Below, piece after piece: positions 16,837 through 26,510 of a stretch of DNA of 64,000 bases. The translations under genes and the position numbers were made by a program. The notes beneath the pieces are model-generated. The model made no database searches. It saw nothing but the letters and a program-made list of their open reading frames with translations, and was not told where the DNA came from. The number at the start of each line of letters is the position of its first letter. Positions within the stretch are counted from its first letter, which is position 1. This DNA comes from Acinetobacter sp. UBA3106 (GTDB lineage: Bacteria > Pseudomonadota > Gammaproteobacteria > Pseudomonadales > Moraxellaceae), in assembly GCA_002365595.1 (NCBI GenBank), contig DFAM01000018.1, positions 6,859-70,858 on the forward strand, given 5' to 3'.

Positions 16837-19800
16837 ATTTAGGCATGAACTTTAACCTGTCGGAATGGGCACTGAAAAATAAAGGTTTGATCCTTTATTT
16901 CATGCTGCTGTTAGGGATTGTCGGCATCGTTTCCTATTCCAAACTGGCACAAAGTGAAGATCCGCCGTTTACCTTTAAGGTCATGGTGATCCAGACTTAC
17001 TGGCCGGGCGCAACCGCGCAAGAAGTGTCCTTGCAGGTGACCGATCGCATTGAAAAAGAACTGATGAGTACCGGTAATTATGACCGCATCATGGCCTATT
17101 CGCGTCCCGGTGAATCACTGGTGACCTTTGTCGCCAAAGATTCGCTGCGCTCGAACCAGATTCCCGATGTGTGGTATCAAGTACGTAAAAAAATCGGTGA
17201 CATCCAGCATCAACTTCCGAGTGGAGTACAGGGCCCTTTTTATAATGATGAATTTGGTGATACTTTCGGAAATATCTATGTCCTGACCGGCAAGGATTAT
17301 GACTACGCCGTATTGAAGGAATATGCCGACCGTTTGCAGTTACAGTTACAGCGTGTCAAGGATGTTGCAAAAGTCAATCTGGTTGGCCTGCAAGACCAGA
17401 AAATCTGGATTGAACTGTCCAATACCAAAGCAGCACAATTGGGTATTCCAGTCACTGCCATTCAACAGGCGCTACAGCAACAAAATACTATGGCCAGTGC
17501 GGGTTTCTTTGAAACAGGAACCGACCGCATTCAAATGCGCGTTAGTGGTCAGTTGCAAAGTGTCGATGAACTCAAGCAAATGCCACTTTTGGTGGCAGAC
17601 AAAACCATTCAACTGGGCGATGTTGCCGAGATTTATCGCGGCTTTAGCGAGCCGGCCCAGCCACGGATGCGCTTTATGGGCGAAAACGGCATTGGCATTG
17701 CCGTATCCATGCGTAAAGGCGGCGATATTCTGGCCCTAGGTAAAAATCTGGAAACCGAATTTGCCCGTTTGCAAAAGTCATTGCCTTTGGGCATGGAACT
17801 GAAAAAAGTTTCTGATCAACCGGTTGCAGTAAAGCGCAGTGTCAATGAATTCATGAAGGTGCTGGCAGAAGCGGTGATTATCGTCCTGCTGGTCAGCTTT
17901 TTTTCACTGGGTTTTCGTACCGGTCTGGTGGTGGCATTTTCCATTCCGCTGGTTTTAGCAATGACCTTTGCCGGCATGAATTTGTTTGATGTCGGGTTGC
18001 ATAAAATTTCCCTGGGTGCCCTGATTCTGGCACTGGGCCTGCTGGTGGATGATGCCATTATCGCCATTGAAATGATGGCCATTAAAATGGAGCAGGGCTA
18101 TAGCCGGCTGGAAGCCGCAGGTTTTGCCTGGAAAACCACGGCTTTTCCAATGCTGACCGGCACCTTGATTACCGCAGCCGGCTTTTTGCCAATTGCCACG
18201 GCAGCCTCCAGTACCGGTGAATATACCCGTTCCATTTTCCAGGTGGTGACCATTGCCCTGGTGGTGTCCTGGGTTGCTGCGGTACTGTTTGTACCGTATC
18301 TGGGAGATAAGTTGCTACCAGATTTTAATAAAGACCTGATTCAAAAAGCACCGTGGTATCAGCGCTTATGGGCCCGTTTGCGCAAGCAGCCAGAGCCTCA
18401 GCCGTTCGTGCATCATGCCGGTGAGCATCATGACCCTTATCAAACCAGGTTTTATCAAAAATTTAGAGCTTGGGTAAGTAAATGTATTAGCTACCGTAAA
18501 ACCGTGATTGCTATCACCGTGGGCATTTTTGTGTTGTCGGTCTTGATGTTTAAACTGGTGCCACAGCAGTTCTTTCCGCCGTCCAACCGTGCTGAAATTC
18601 TGGTGGATTTAAAACTGGAAGAAGGCGCATCACTGACTTCAACAGAAAATGCAGTGAAGAAAGTGGAGAAATTCCTGTCGACGCAGCAGGGAATTGATAA
18701 CTATGTGGCTTATGTCGGTACCGGTTCAACCCGTTTTTATTTGCCTTTAGACCAGCAACTTCCACAGGCCAGTTTTGCCCAGTTTGTGGTTTTGGCATCC
18801 TCACTAGATGACCGTGATGAAATCCGCAAATCTTTAGATCAGCAGATCCGCAAATTGTTGCCAGATGTACGTACCCGGGTCTCGTTATTGGAAAATGGCC
18901 CGCCAGTCGGTTATCCGTTGCAGTATCGCGTTTCCGGTGAAGACCTGAATCTGGTGCGTCAGTGGGCACATAAAGTGTCGGCCGTCATTGCCGATAATCC
19001 GAATACCACCAATGTCCATCTGGACTGGGGTGAACCAAGTAAAGTGATTCATCTGAATATTGACCAGGATCGCGCCCGTCAAATGGGGATATCCAGCCTG
19101 GATTTATCTAATTTCTTAAACAGTTCGATTAGTGGGGCCACCATCAATCAATATCGTGAAAAACGTGAACTGATTGAAATCCGCTTACGTGGGGATCAGC
19201 AAGAACGGATCAATGTGGAATCACTGTCCAGTCTGGCCGTACCGACTGCCAATGGAGGTTCTGTGCCTCTTGCACAAATTGCCAAAATTGAATATGGCTT
19301 TGAAGATGGCCTGATTTGGCATCGTAACCGTTTACCGACCATCACCGTACGTGCCGATATTCAGAGCAAGTTACAGCCTGCCAGCGTGGTGGGAGAACTT
19401 GCTGACAAAATGGACCAGCTGCGCGCCGAACTGCCAAGCGGTTATTTGGTCGAAGTCGGCGGTACGGTTGAAGAGTCGGCACGTGGACAAAACTCGGTCA
19501 ATGCCGGTATGCCGGTCTTCCTGGCAGTGGTCATGACCTTGCTGATGATTCAGCTCAAGAGCATGTCACGTGCCTTCATTGTGTTGTTGACGGCACCCTT
19601 AGGTTTAATTGGAGTGGTCCTGTTTCTGCTGTTGCTGAATAAACCTTTTGGTTTTGTCGCAATGCTGGGAACCATTGCACTCTCTGGTATGATCATGCGT
19701 AACTCTTTAATCCTGATCGACCAGATTGAACGGGATATTCAGGCAGGACATGATCCTTGGAATGCCATTATTGATGCAACCGTTCGTCGTTGCCGTCCAA

Positions 19801-19982
19801 TTGTGCTAACTGCCTTGGCTGCAGTATTGGCAATGATTCCTTTATCACGCAGTATTTTCTTTGGTCCGATGGCTGTTGCCATTATGGGTGGCTTGATTGT
19901 GGCGACCCTGTTAACGCTGTTCTTTTTACCTGCATTATATGCACAATGGTTTAAAGTGAAAAAAAATAGCCAAATGGAGTAA
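16833..19982 (+). CDS. RND family multidrug efflux transporter (HAE1 type)
   Basis: A 1,049-aa inner-membrane proton-driven pump of the AcrB/MexB superfamily. It has a first transmembrane helix near residue 20, a large periplasmic loop, a block of membrane helices from about 335 to 500 with the proton-relay pair in LVDDAIIAIEMM (D406-D407), a second periplasmic loop, and a final helix bundle from about 850. Compared with AcrB the sequence is nearer the TriC/VexF-like branch, which commonly lacks a dedicated outer-membrane partner gene. Substrates cannot be predicted. Together with the adaptor and the divergent TetR regulator it forms a complete regulated efflux unit that would need an outer-membrane channel encoded elsewhere. 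Confidence 0.93.
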   Translation: MNLGMNFNLSEWALKNKGLILYFMLLLGIVGIVSYSKLAQSEDPPFTFKVMVIQTYWPGATAQEVSLQVTDRIEKELMSTGNYDRIMAYSRPGESLVTFVAKDSLRSNQIPDVWYQVRKKIGDIQHQLPSGVQGPFYNDEFGDTFGNIYVLTGKDYDYAVLKEYADRLQLQLQRVKDVAKVNLVGLQDQKIWIELSNTKAAQLGIPVTAIQQALQQQNTMASAGFFETGTDRIQMRVSGQLQSVDELKQMPLLVADKTIQLGDVAEIYRGFSEPAQPRMRFMGENGIGIAVSMRKGGDILALGKNLETEFARLQKSLPLGMELKKVSDQPVAVKRSVNEFMKVLAEAVIIVLLVSFFSLGFRTGLVVAFSIPLVLAMTFAGMNLFDVGLHKISLGALILALGLLVDDAIIAIEMMAIKMEQGYSRLEAAGFAWKTTAFPMLTGTLITAAGFLPIATAASSTGEYTRSIFQVVTIALVVSWVAAVLFVPYLGDKLLPDFNKDLIQKAPWYQRLWARLRKQPEPQPFVHHAGEHHDPYQTRFYQKFRAWVSKCISYRKTVIAITVGIFVLSVLMFKLVPQQFFPPSNRAEILVDLKLEEGASLTSTENAVKKVEKFLSTQQGIDNYVAYVGTGSTRFYLPLDQQLPQASFAQFVVLASSLDDRDEIRKSLDQQIRKLLPDVRTRVSLLENGPPVGYPLQYRVSGEDLNLVRQWAHKVSAVIADNPNTTNVHLDWGEPSKVIHLNIDQDRARQMGISSLDLSNFLNSSISGATINQYREKRELIEIRLRGDQQERINVESLSSLAVPTANGGSVPLAQIAKIEYGFEDGLIWHRNRLPTITVRADIQSKLQPASVVGELADKMDQLRAELPSGYLVEVGGTVEESARGQNSVNAGMPVFLAVVMTLLMIQLKSMSRAFIVLLTAPLGLIGVVLFLLLLNKPFGFVAMLGTIALSGMIMRNSLILIDQIERDIQAGHDPWNAIIDATVRRCRPIVLTALAAVLAMIPLSRSIFFGPMAVAIMGGLIVATLLTLFFLPALYAQWFKVKKNSQME

Positions 19983-20115
19983 TTTTTTGACAATAATCAG
20001 GTGCGAAATGTTGAAAACTTCAATATAGTAGCACCTAATATTTGTATACATTTTTATCAAGCAATTTACTGCATATTAAAACTCTAAACATGTGGTAAAT
20101 GGGGTTGAAACGCAC

Positions 20116-20493
20116 ATGATTCAAGACAACTTAAGCCGACTTCGCCGTTCTATTGCGATTTCCTATGTCTTGATGTTTTTCGCATTATTTACGGTGATTA
20201 GTGGCATATTTGCCTACTGGTTTGCACGCAGAGTCACCCAGGTGGATGAAGCAGAGGTCTGGCTTCAGGCGCAAGCGCTCTGGATCATGCGTAATATTGT
20301 CATTTATATGATTTTGGTGTGTTTTGCAGCACTGTGGTTTATTCCACTGGTTTTCTTTTATTGGGATAGCGCAATTTGGGTCAAAGGTTGTACGGTTGCA
20401 GGCGTGGTTTTTGCCATGATTGCCTTTTTATTCTTGTTGAATGCCTGGCTCAAAGGAATCTCTCGATTTTTCAAAAATAAAGCCGTTTTCTAA
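20116..20493 (+). CDS. Small conserved membrane protein of unknown function
   Basis: 125 aa from the ATG at 20116; a GTG at 20092 in frame is the alternative. Three hydrophobic helices are visible: SYVLMFFALFTVISGIFAYW, then IVIYMILVCFAALWFIPLVF, then a third near residues 90-115 (VAGVVFAMIAFLFLLNAWL). A basic segment follows the first helix. I do not recognise the family. It sits 107 bases before dnaJ in the same direction, but with no sign of a shared function. Confidence 0.7.
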   Translation: MIQDNLSRLRRSIAISYVLMFFALFTVISGIFAYWFARRVTQVDEAEVWLQAQALWIMRNIVIYMILVCFAALWFIPLVFFYWDSAIWVKGCTVAGVVFAMIAFLFLLNAWLKGISRFFKNKAVF

Positions 20494-20600
20494 TCTGAAT
20501 AAACTTTTTTCCCATCTTACCCTTGTAAAATTTGTTTGCATCCCCAATTTCACTCCACAGTTAAGTATTAAATAAAATTCCGTGAGGAGCATCGCCAGAC

Positions 20601-21713
20601 ATGGCTAAACGTGATTATTATGAGGTTTTGGGCGTCGCTAAAACCGCTAGTGATGATGAAATTAAAAAAGCCTACCGTAAGTTGGCGATGAAATATCATC
20701 CAGACCGTAACCCGGACAACCCAGAAGCTGAAGAAAAATTTAAAGAAGCTGCTGAAGCTTATGAAATTTTATCTGACAGCGAAAAACGCAGCATGTACGA
20801 CCGTATGGGGCATAACGCTTTTGAAGGCGGCATGGGCGGTGGTGGCTTTGGTGGCGGTTTCAGCGCAGAAGACATCTTTAGTCAGTTCGGCGACATTTTT
20901 GGTGGGGCATTTGGTGGCGGTGGTGGCCGTGGCCAGCAACGTGCACGTCGTGGTTCAGACCTTCGCTACGTGATGGAATTGACCCTTGAAGAAGCGGTCA
21001 AGGGCGTGAAAAAAACCATTACCTTTACCGCGCCGGCACCGTGTGAGGCCTGTGATGGTAAAGGTTCTAAAAACCCGAACGATGTTGAAACCTGTAAAAC
21101 CTGTCATGGTGCAGGCCAAGTGCGTATGCAACAAGGTTTCTTCTCTGTTCAGCAAACCTGTAGCACCTGTCGCGGTCAAGGTAAAATCATCAAGAACCCA
21201 TGTAACACGTGTCATGGTTCAGGTGTAAAAGACCGTCAGCAAACCCTTGAAGTGACTATTCCTGCAGGTGTGGACAATGGCGACCGCGTACGTTTAACCG
21301 GTAAAGGTGAAGCGATTCGTGACGGCCAGTCAGGTGATTTATACGTAGAAGTAGTGGTGCGTGAGCACGAAATCTTCCAGCGTGATGGCGCAGACCTGTA
21401 TATGGATGTGCCTGTCAGCATTGCTGATGCTGCTTTGGGTAAAGAAATTCAGATTCCAACCTTGGATGGTCGTGTAAGCCTGAAAATTCCTGAAGGAACT
21501 CAAACCGGTAAACTGTTCCGTTTGCGTGGAAAAGGGGTGAAACCAGTACGTACCAGCATGCAGGGCGATTTACTCTGCCGCGTAGTGGTAGAAACACCGG
21601 TGAATTTGACTGCTCGTCAACGTGAGTTGTTAAAAGAATTGCAAGAAACGATGGATGGAGATGACAATAAATCATCGCCTAAGAAGAAATCGTTCTTTGG
21701 GCTGTTTGATTAA
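20601..21713 (+). CDS. dnaJ: Chaperone protein DnaJ
   Basis: Hsp40 co-chaperone that delivers unfolded clients to DnaK and stimulates its ATPase. The 370-aa protein has all domains: J domain with HPD at residues 33-35, a Gly/Phe-rich linker (about 75-112), a cysteine-rich zinc region with four CXXCXGXG-type repeats (for example CEACDGKG and CNTCHGSG), and the C-terminal substrate-binding barrels. ATG at 20601 follows a GAGGAGC. dnaK and grpE are not adjacent in this window. A strong terminator lies directly behind. Confidence 0.97.
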   Translation: MAKRDYYEVLGVAKTASDDEIKKAYRKLAMKYHPDRNPDNPEAEEKFKEAAEAYEILSDSEKRSMYDRMGHNAFEGGMGGGGFGGGFSAEDIFSQFGDIFGGAFGGGGGRGQQRARRGSDLRYVMELTLEEAVKGVKKTITFTAPAPCEACDGKGSKNPNDVETCKTCHGAGQVRMQQGFFSVQQTCSTCRGQGKIIKNPCNTCHGSGVKDRQQTLEVTIPAGVDNGDRVRLTGKGEAIRDGQSGDLYVEVVVREHEIFQRDGADLYMDVPVSIADAALGKEIQIPTLDGRVSLKIPEGTQTGKLFRLRGKGVKPVRTSMQGDLLCRVVVETPVNLTARQRELLKELQETMDGDDNKSSPKKKSFFGLFD

Positions 21714-21730
21714 ATTCAGACAGTGATCAG

Positions 21731-21760
21731 AAAAAGGGATGCATGTGCATCCCTTTTTTA
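21731..21760 (+). terminator. Terminator of dnaJ
   Basis: GGGATGC / GCATCCC stem with flanking A5 and T6 tracts, 18 bases after the dnaJ stop. Confidence 0.85.
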
Positions 21761-21968
21761 TTATTTTATATTTCCTATAAGAGATTTTATTTTAAATGAA
21801 TTTTAAATAAGAAATTGAAATTATTAGATTTATTCATGCATTTTATGTGGTTTAAATCTTTATATTATAGATATTTATTTTTAGTAAAATCTTATTCATC
21901 GGATTTCTTTAGGGATAAGGGTTTTACAATACTTATCCCTAAATTAAATTATAATGAATATTAATATC

Positions 21969-23885
21969 TTAATTTATTTTAATTAGATTATAAAATTTAT
22001 CACTCAGAAATTTAGCACCATCTGGTCCAAAATGTCCTCCATCATAAAAAATTATTTTTTTATCATCTGTTAATACCTTACAACTTATTTCTGATGGACA
22101 AATTAAGTTATACATATTTATATATGTTAGTCCTGGTCTAGAGCGTAAAATTTTATCAATTTCAATATTTTGTTCTTTTTTAAATTTTGCTGCATATTTG
22201 TCAATATCATTCATATCTGTATATTTTTTTCTGCTATACAGGTTAAATAACTCAACGCTACTTTTAGATAAATCTTTGCGACCAAAAACCCATATTTTTT
22301 TATTCGAATTTGCTAAATTTTCAATTTTATCAAAGGCTGTATTTATATACGGAGTAGTAAAGTCATTCCAATTAAAAGCAATAAATATTCTATCTGCTTT
22401 CTCAAATAATTTTTTATCACTCAGAGCATAATTTATTTGTTCATTACAAGTTGGAATAACATCTGGTTTATTCATAGTCATAAAATTAATTTTTTCATAG
22501 TATTTTTGTTTTATTGATTCATTAATATACGGGATATTACATTCGGTATAGATAGTGCGAGCTACAATGTCAAAATTTTTATCATTATTTTTTCCTTTTA
22601 GTAAGTTTATTAAATCTGCTGATTGAGAATCACCAATAATTAATATTTTTTCTTTACCATTCTGGTCAAATTGTTTTTTTGAAGCATAATACCTTTGGTA
22701 TTCCCAAGTATATTCATGCATTTCCTGTATATTAATATTATTTGCTTCCTGTAATTCTACAGGTAACCTCCACACCCATCCTTTTCCTATAAAGCTTGAA
22801 GCACTTGCAAGAAGAATAATAATTATAAAACTTTGGCAAAGTGATAGGTATGTTGCTTTGTCAAAATTTAAAGTATTTCTAAATTTTTTTTCCACTAAAT
22901 TATATAATATTATAGATAAAATAAATGTAGTAAATAATAATAATAACTTTATTCTATAGTTAAGGGTTATTTCAGGAAATATATAAATGAAAAATACAAA
23001 TACAGGCCAATGTACTAAGTATAATGAATAACTAATTTCACCTATATATTGTATAGATTTTAAGCTAACTATTTTTTCAAAAGAAATATTACTACCTGCA
23101 TAGATTATTAAGGATGTTCCTATAACAGGTATCCAAACAATTATACCAGGGAATGCCATAGTATTATTAAACTTAAGTATTGAAAATATTATCAAAAGTA
23201 AACCAAAAAAGTAAATTAAATTATTAATGAGTCTAGTAAATAAAAACTTTCTTTCTAGGATAAAAACTAATGCACCTATCGAAAATTCATGTATACGAAA
23301 AGGCATTAGAAAAAATACACCTGTCGAATCATATGATAAATATTTATATGATATAAATCCTGAAATGAAAATTATTAATGATAAAAAAATAAAATAAAGT
23401 TTTCTTAAATAGATCATAAATAAAAGAATTAATGGCCATATCATGTAAAACTGGAATTCGACGCTTAGAGACCATGTATGTAAAAGTGGTTTTAGTGTGG
23501 AAAAATTATCAAAATACCCACTAGTAAACCAAAAATAGATATTTGAGAATCCAACAGTAGAAAATATTGTTGTAGCTGATAAAGCTTCAAAATCTAGTGG
23601 AGAGAAAATAAAAAAACCTATGATATAAGTGATTATTATAGTTGCCAAAAAAGCAGGATATAACCTTTTTATCCTGCTAAAATAAAAATCTTTAAAATTA
23701 AATTTTTTTTGTTCTGTATTAATGATGATAGATTTAGAAATTAAATAGCCAGAAATTACAAAAAATATATCAACTCCGACAAAGCCACCTTTAAAAAATG
23801 AAACTTGGAAATAATATAGAATTACAGCTAATACAGCTATTGCTCTTAGACCTTGAATGTCATCTCTAAATTGTTTTTGAGTCAA
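21969..23885 (-). CDS. OafA/YrhL-type membrane acyltransferase with SGNH domain
   Basis: A 638-aa acyltransferase-3 protein. The N-terminal membrane domain (about residues 1-370, ten or so helices) starts FRDDIQGLRAIAVLAVILYY and carries FFVISGYLIS, the RIKRLYPAF motif and LLHTWSLSVEFQFYM. The C-terminal periplasmic SGNH-type domain has IIGDSQSADL near residue 413 and DGGHFGPDG near 615. Such proteins O-acetylate surface glycans such as O-antigen, capsule or peptidoglycan. The gene is much more AT-rich than dnaJ and dapB on either side and lies between two terminator-bounded core genes with a 740-base gap behind its start. Transfer into this site is likely. Acinetobacter capsules are known to be modified by acyltransferases encoded outside the K locus, so it may act on the capsule encoded downstream. 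Confidence 0.88.
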   Translation of the reverse strand: MTQKQFRDDIQGLRAIAVLAVILYYFQVSFFKGGFVGVDIFFVISGYLISKSIIINTEQKKFNFKDFYFSRIKRLYPAFLATIIITYIIGFFIFSPLDFEALSATTIFSTVGFSNIYFWFTSGYFDNFSTLKPLLHTWSLSVEFQFYMIWPLILLFMIYLRKLYFIFLSLIIFISGFISYKYLSYDSTGVFFLMPFRIHEFSIGALVFILERKFLFTRLINNLIYFFGLLLIIFSILKFNNTMAFPGIIVWIPVIGTSLIIYAGSNISFEKIVSLKSIQYIGEISYSLYLVHWPVFVFFIYIFPEITLNYRIKLLLLFTTFILSIILYNLVEKKFRNTLNFDKATYLSLCQSFIIIILLASASSFIGKGWVWRLPVELQEANNINIQEMHEYTWEYQRYYASKKQFDQNGKEKILIIGDSQSADLINLLKGKNNDKNFDIVARTIYTECNIPYINESIKQKYYEKINFMTMNKPDVIPTCNEQINYALSDKKLFEKADRIFIAFNWNDFTTPYINTAFDKIENLANSNKKIWVFGRKDLSKSSVELFNLYSRKKYTDMNDIDKYAAKFKKEQNIEIDKILRSRPGLTYINMYNLICPSEISCKVLTDDKKIIFYDGGHFGPDGAKFLSDKFYNLIKIN

Positions 23886-24626
23886 TTTTTATCCCCATAA
23901 TTTTTCTTTTTAACTACATATAATTTTTAATTATTGATGAATTTATATGCTGTGAAGTATAAGCTAACTTAGCTATTTTGTACAAAAAATAAACAGTAAA
24001 AGTGATTCCCTAACCTTATAAATCTTGTTTCTATTACATTAAGAAGGAAATCTACATTTTTTAGAAAATTAACTGGTCTTATACAAAGGATGATTTTTTA
24101 ATTTCTCTAGGATTCATACTAAAAAATAGACAAATATATTTTTCGTATTTAAATAATTCAATTGTTTATTTCTATCAAAAATTGGTTCGCCTTTTTGATA
24201 CTTTATCTCGTTCGATGTCTAAGGACTTATCAATGCTCTAAAGCTGGGACGAGTGGTTTTAAATAATGAGCTGATTTTTTCTTATCCATATTTCTTGGCT
24301 TTCTTTCAAATCTTGGCTTAGGATATGATCACGTCAATACCACTAAGACCCGTAGAAATAATTTTATTACTAAAGCCATATTTCTCAATTTTGTATCAGC
24401 CTTGTTCTGTATCAACTATCATCAAACCTCAAATTTAAGTGATCGCTAAAATTGACATTTAGTCATATTCCAAAAAAATTCTACATGACTTTATTTATCG
24501 GTTTTTTATCAAAATCAGTGATTTTGCTATTTAGGTATTTTCATTGATTTTATGCAATCAATCTTAGTGTTATTACAGAGTTTTGATATAGTAAGACCAA
24601 TTTAGAATCAACATTAGGAATATGTT
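23886..24626. other. AT-rich gap between the acyltransferase and dapB
   Basis: About 740 bases without a supported gene. The left part should be the acyltransferase promoter and the right part the dapB promoter. A frame of about 60 codons without a stop (roughly 24268-24450, plus strand) could be a worn-down gene remnant, but I recognise nothing in it. Confidence 0.35.
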
Positions 24627-25448
24627 ATGTCAGCAGCTCCACGCATTGGTGTATTAGGTGCAGGCGGTCGTATGGGACGCATCCTTATTCAGGCAGTGAA
24701 AGAAGCAGGTTACCAACTTGCAGCAGCGGTTGAACGTCCTGAAAGCAGCCTGATTGGTGCAGATGCCGGTGAGATCGCTGGTATTGGTGCTGTTGGCATT
24801 AAGGTTGTAGGTAATCTGCAAGACGTATTAAAAGACTGTGATGTGGTGATTGATTTCACAGCGCCTGTTGCGAGTGTACAGCATTTAAAATTGTGCCGTG
24901 AAGCAGGGGTGGCCATTGTGATTGGTACCACAGGCATGAATGATGAACAAAAAGCATTTTTAGATGAAAGTGCAACGCAAACGCCTGTGGTCTATGCAGC
25001 AAACTATTCTGTTGGGGTAAATGTTTCAATTAAACTGTTGGAACTTGCTTCTAAAGTATTTGGTGATACAGTCGATATTGAAGTGATTGAAGCGCATCAC
25101 CGTCATAAAGTCGATGCACCATCAGGTACAGCATTAATGATGGGTGAAGCAATTGCCGGTGCTTTAGGTCGCGATCTTAAAGAAGATGCCGTGTATTGCC
25201 GTGAAGGGCATACCGGTCCGCGTGAGCGTAAAAGCATTGGTTTCCAAACCATTCGTGGTGGTGACATCGTGGGTGAACATACTGCAATGTTTATTGCTGA
25301 TGGTGAACGTGTTGAAATTACCCATAAAGCAACTAATCGCATGAACTTCGCTTCAGGTGCGGTACGTGCAGCTGCTTGGGTAGTGGGTCGCGAAGCACGT
25401 AAATATGATATGAAAGATGTACTTGGTTTTAACGATATTAAAGTATAA
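24627..25448 (+). CDS. dapB: 4-hydroxy-tetrahydrodipicolinate reductase
   Basis: NAD(P)H-dependent step of the lysine / meso-diaminopimelate pathway. The 273-aa enzyme opens with the nucleotide-binding loop GVLGAGGRMG and has the DFTAPVAS and GTTGM segments of the Rossmann half. The catalytic signature EAHHRHKVDAPSGTALMMG holds the histidine and lysine that bind and protonate the substrate. ATG at 24627 is preceded by AGGAA. The start-domain gene follows 60 bases later in the same direction without a clear terminator, so some read-through is possible. Confidence 0.97.
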   Translation: MSAAPRIGVLGAGGRMGRILIQAVKEAGYQLAAAVERPESSLIGADAGEIAGIGAVGIKVVGNLQDVLKDCDVVIDFTAPVASVQHLKLCREAGVAIVIGTTGMNDEQKAFLDESATQTPVVYAANYSVGVNVSIKLLELASKVFGDTVDIEVIEAHHRHKVDAPSGTALMMGEAIAGALGRDLKEDAVYCREGHTGPRERKSIGFQTIRGGDIVGEHTAMFIADGERVEITHKATNRMNFASGAVRAAAWVVGREARKYDMKDVLGFNDIKV

Positions 25449-25508
25449 AAAATCGTTAAAATCATTTATAACAATACATAGCAAAATTAAAATAAGAAGC
25501 ACAATGGA

Positions 25509-26153
25509 ATGAAAAAAGTGATATTGATGGCCTGTGCAGTAGCGATGCTTGCTACTGTACAAGCTAAACCTATGGATAATGCCAAACTCAGTATTAACAA
25601 AAATAATATTAAAGTGTGGACCTATCAAAACAGTCAAAACCCGGTATTTTTATACAAAGCTGAGACCACTTACGATACACCTTTCGAAAAAGCCGTCGGT
25701 CTGATTCTGGATGTCGATCATGCGGTGAAATGGGTGCCGTATATGGGCAGCATCAAAGTCCTGTCGCGCGATGACAAAAAAGGCGAGTTTTTATTGTATA
25801 TGGTGTTGGATTTTCCTTTTCCGCTAAAAGATCGTGATTTAGTGGTACAAGGCAAAATGATGAAAGATGCTCAGGGTGTTATTACCATAAAAAATAAAGC
25901 AGTCGATAAAGGCTATGCCAAAAATCCGGATTATGTACGTTTAACCCATTATGAAGGCGATTGGACCTTTCAAAAATTAGCCAATAATAAGGTCAAAGTT
26001 TCCACGTATGGTTATGCCAATCCTGAAGGTTCCATTCCTTTAACCTTTGTAAATATGTTTGTCCAGCAGCAACCGTATCAGATGTTGCAGAAGATGAAGA
26101 CAGAACTTGCGAAACCTTCAAGTATTCCGCTGTTGCCTGAAGCATTACGTTAA
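25509..26153 (+). CDS. Periplasmic START-domain lipid-binding-like protein
   Basis: A 214-aa protein with a Sec signal peptide cut after ATVQA (about residue 19). The rest resembles the START / SRPBCC fold. The segments YDTPFEKAVGLILDVDHAVKW, then DRDLVVQGKM and a YEGDWTFQKL strand match bacterial START proteins that have a hydrophobic cavity for lipids or sterol-like ligands. The ligand and role are unknown. It ends at a strong terminator. Confidence 0.78.
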   Translation: MKKVILMACAVAMLATVQAKPMDNAKLSINKNNIKVWTYQNSQNPVFLYKAETTYDTPFEKAVGLILDVDHAVKWVPYMGSIKVLSRDDKKGEFLLYMVLDFPFPLKDRDLVVQGKMMKDAQGVITIKNKAVDKGYAKNPDYVRLTHYEGDWTFQKLANNKVKVSTYGYANPEGSIPLTFVNMFVQQQPYQMLQKMKTELAKPSSIPLLPEALR

Positions 26154-26163
26154 AACAGAAAAA

Positions 26164-26193
26164 TAAAAAGTCCGCATCAAGCGGACTTTTTCC
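26164..26193 (+). terminator. Terminator after the START-domain gene
   Basis: AAAAGTCCGC / GCGGACTTTT perfect stem with an ATCAA loop and T-run. Confidence 0.88.
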
Positions 26194-26510
26194 TTTACAG
26201 TATTTTATAAATATCACTAATTATTCAGCTCTTTATTCGATGAAAATTTAATCTGAACAAATATCTATATTCACTGAAAAATCTGACCTTAAGTATCATG
26301 AGCCACAGATATGCTCTATGTGTTGTAGTGGGAAAATCATGTCAAAAGCAGTTCTATCCCAAGTGATGAATGCCAATGTTGTCGATGAGTTATTCAGTTA
26401 ATTCCATTTTCAAGTTTTCAAGATCGGCGTGATTTTGCAGCTGTTATTGTGGTTAAAAATACATTAATTTGAAAAATATTCTGGATTAAATATCAATACA
26501 TGAGTGCAAG
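26194..26510. other. Gap before the LysR gene
   Basis: Some 317 bases. It contains a short frame ATGTCAAAAGCAGTTCTATC... (26340-26402, 20 codons) followed in another frame by further protein-like sequence, which might be the remains of a decayed gene. Nothing is recognisable. The LysR promoter must be here. Confidence 0.3.

Noticed and set aside
20820..20950. GGT/GGC-rich repetitive stretch
   Set aside because: It encodes the Gly/Phe linker of DnaJ and is expected for the family.
24268..24450. Stop-free stretch before dapB
   Set aside because: About 60 codons without a start or a recognisable motif; kept only as a possible relic in the gap note.
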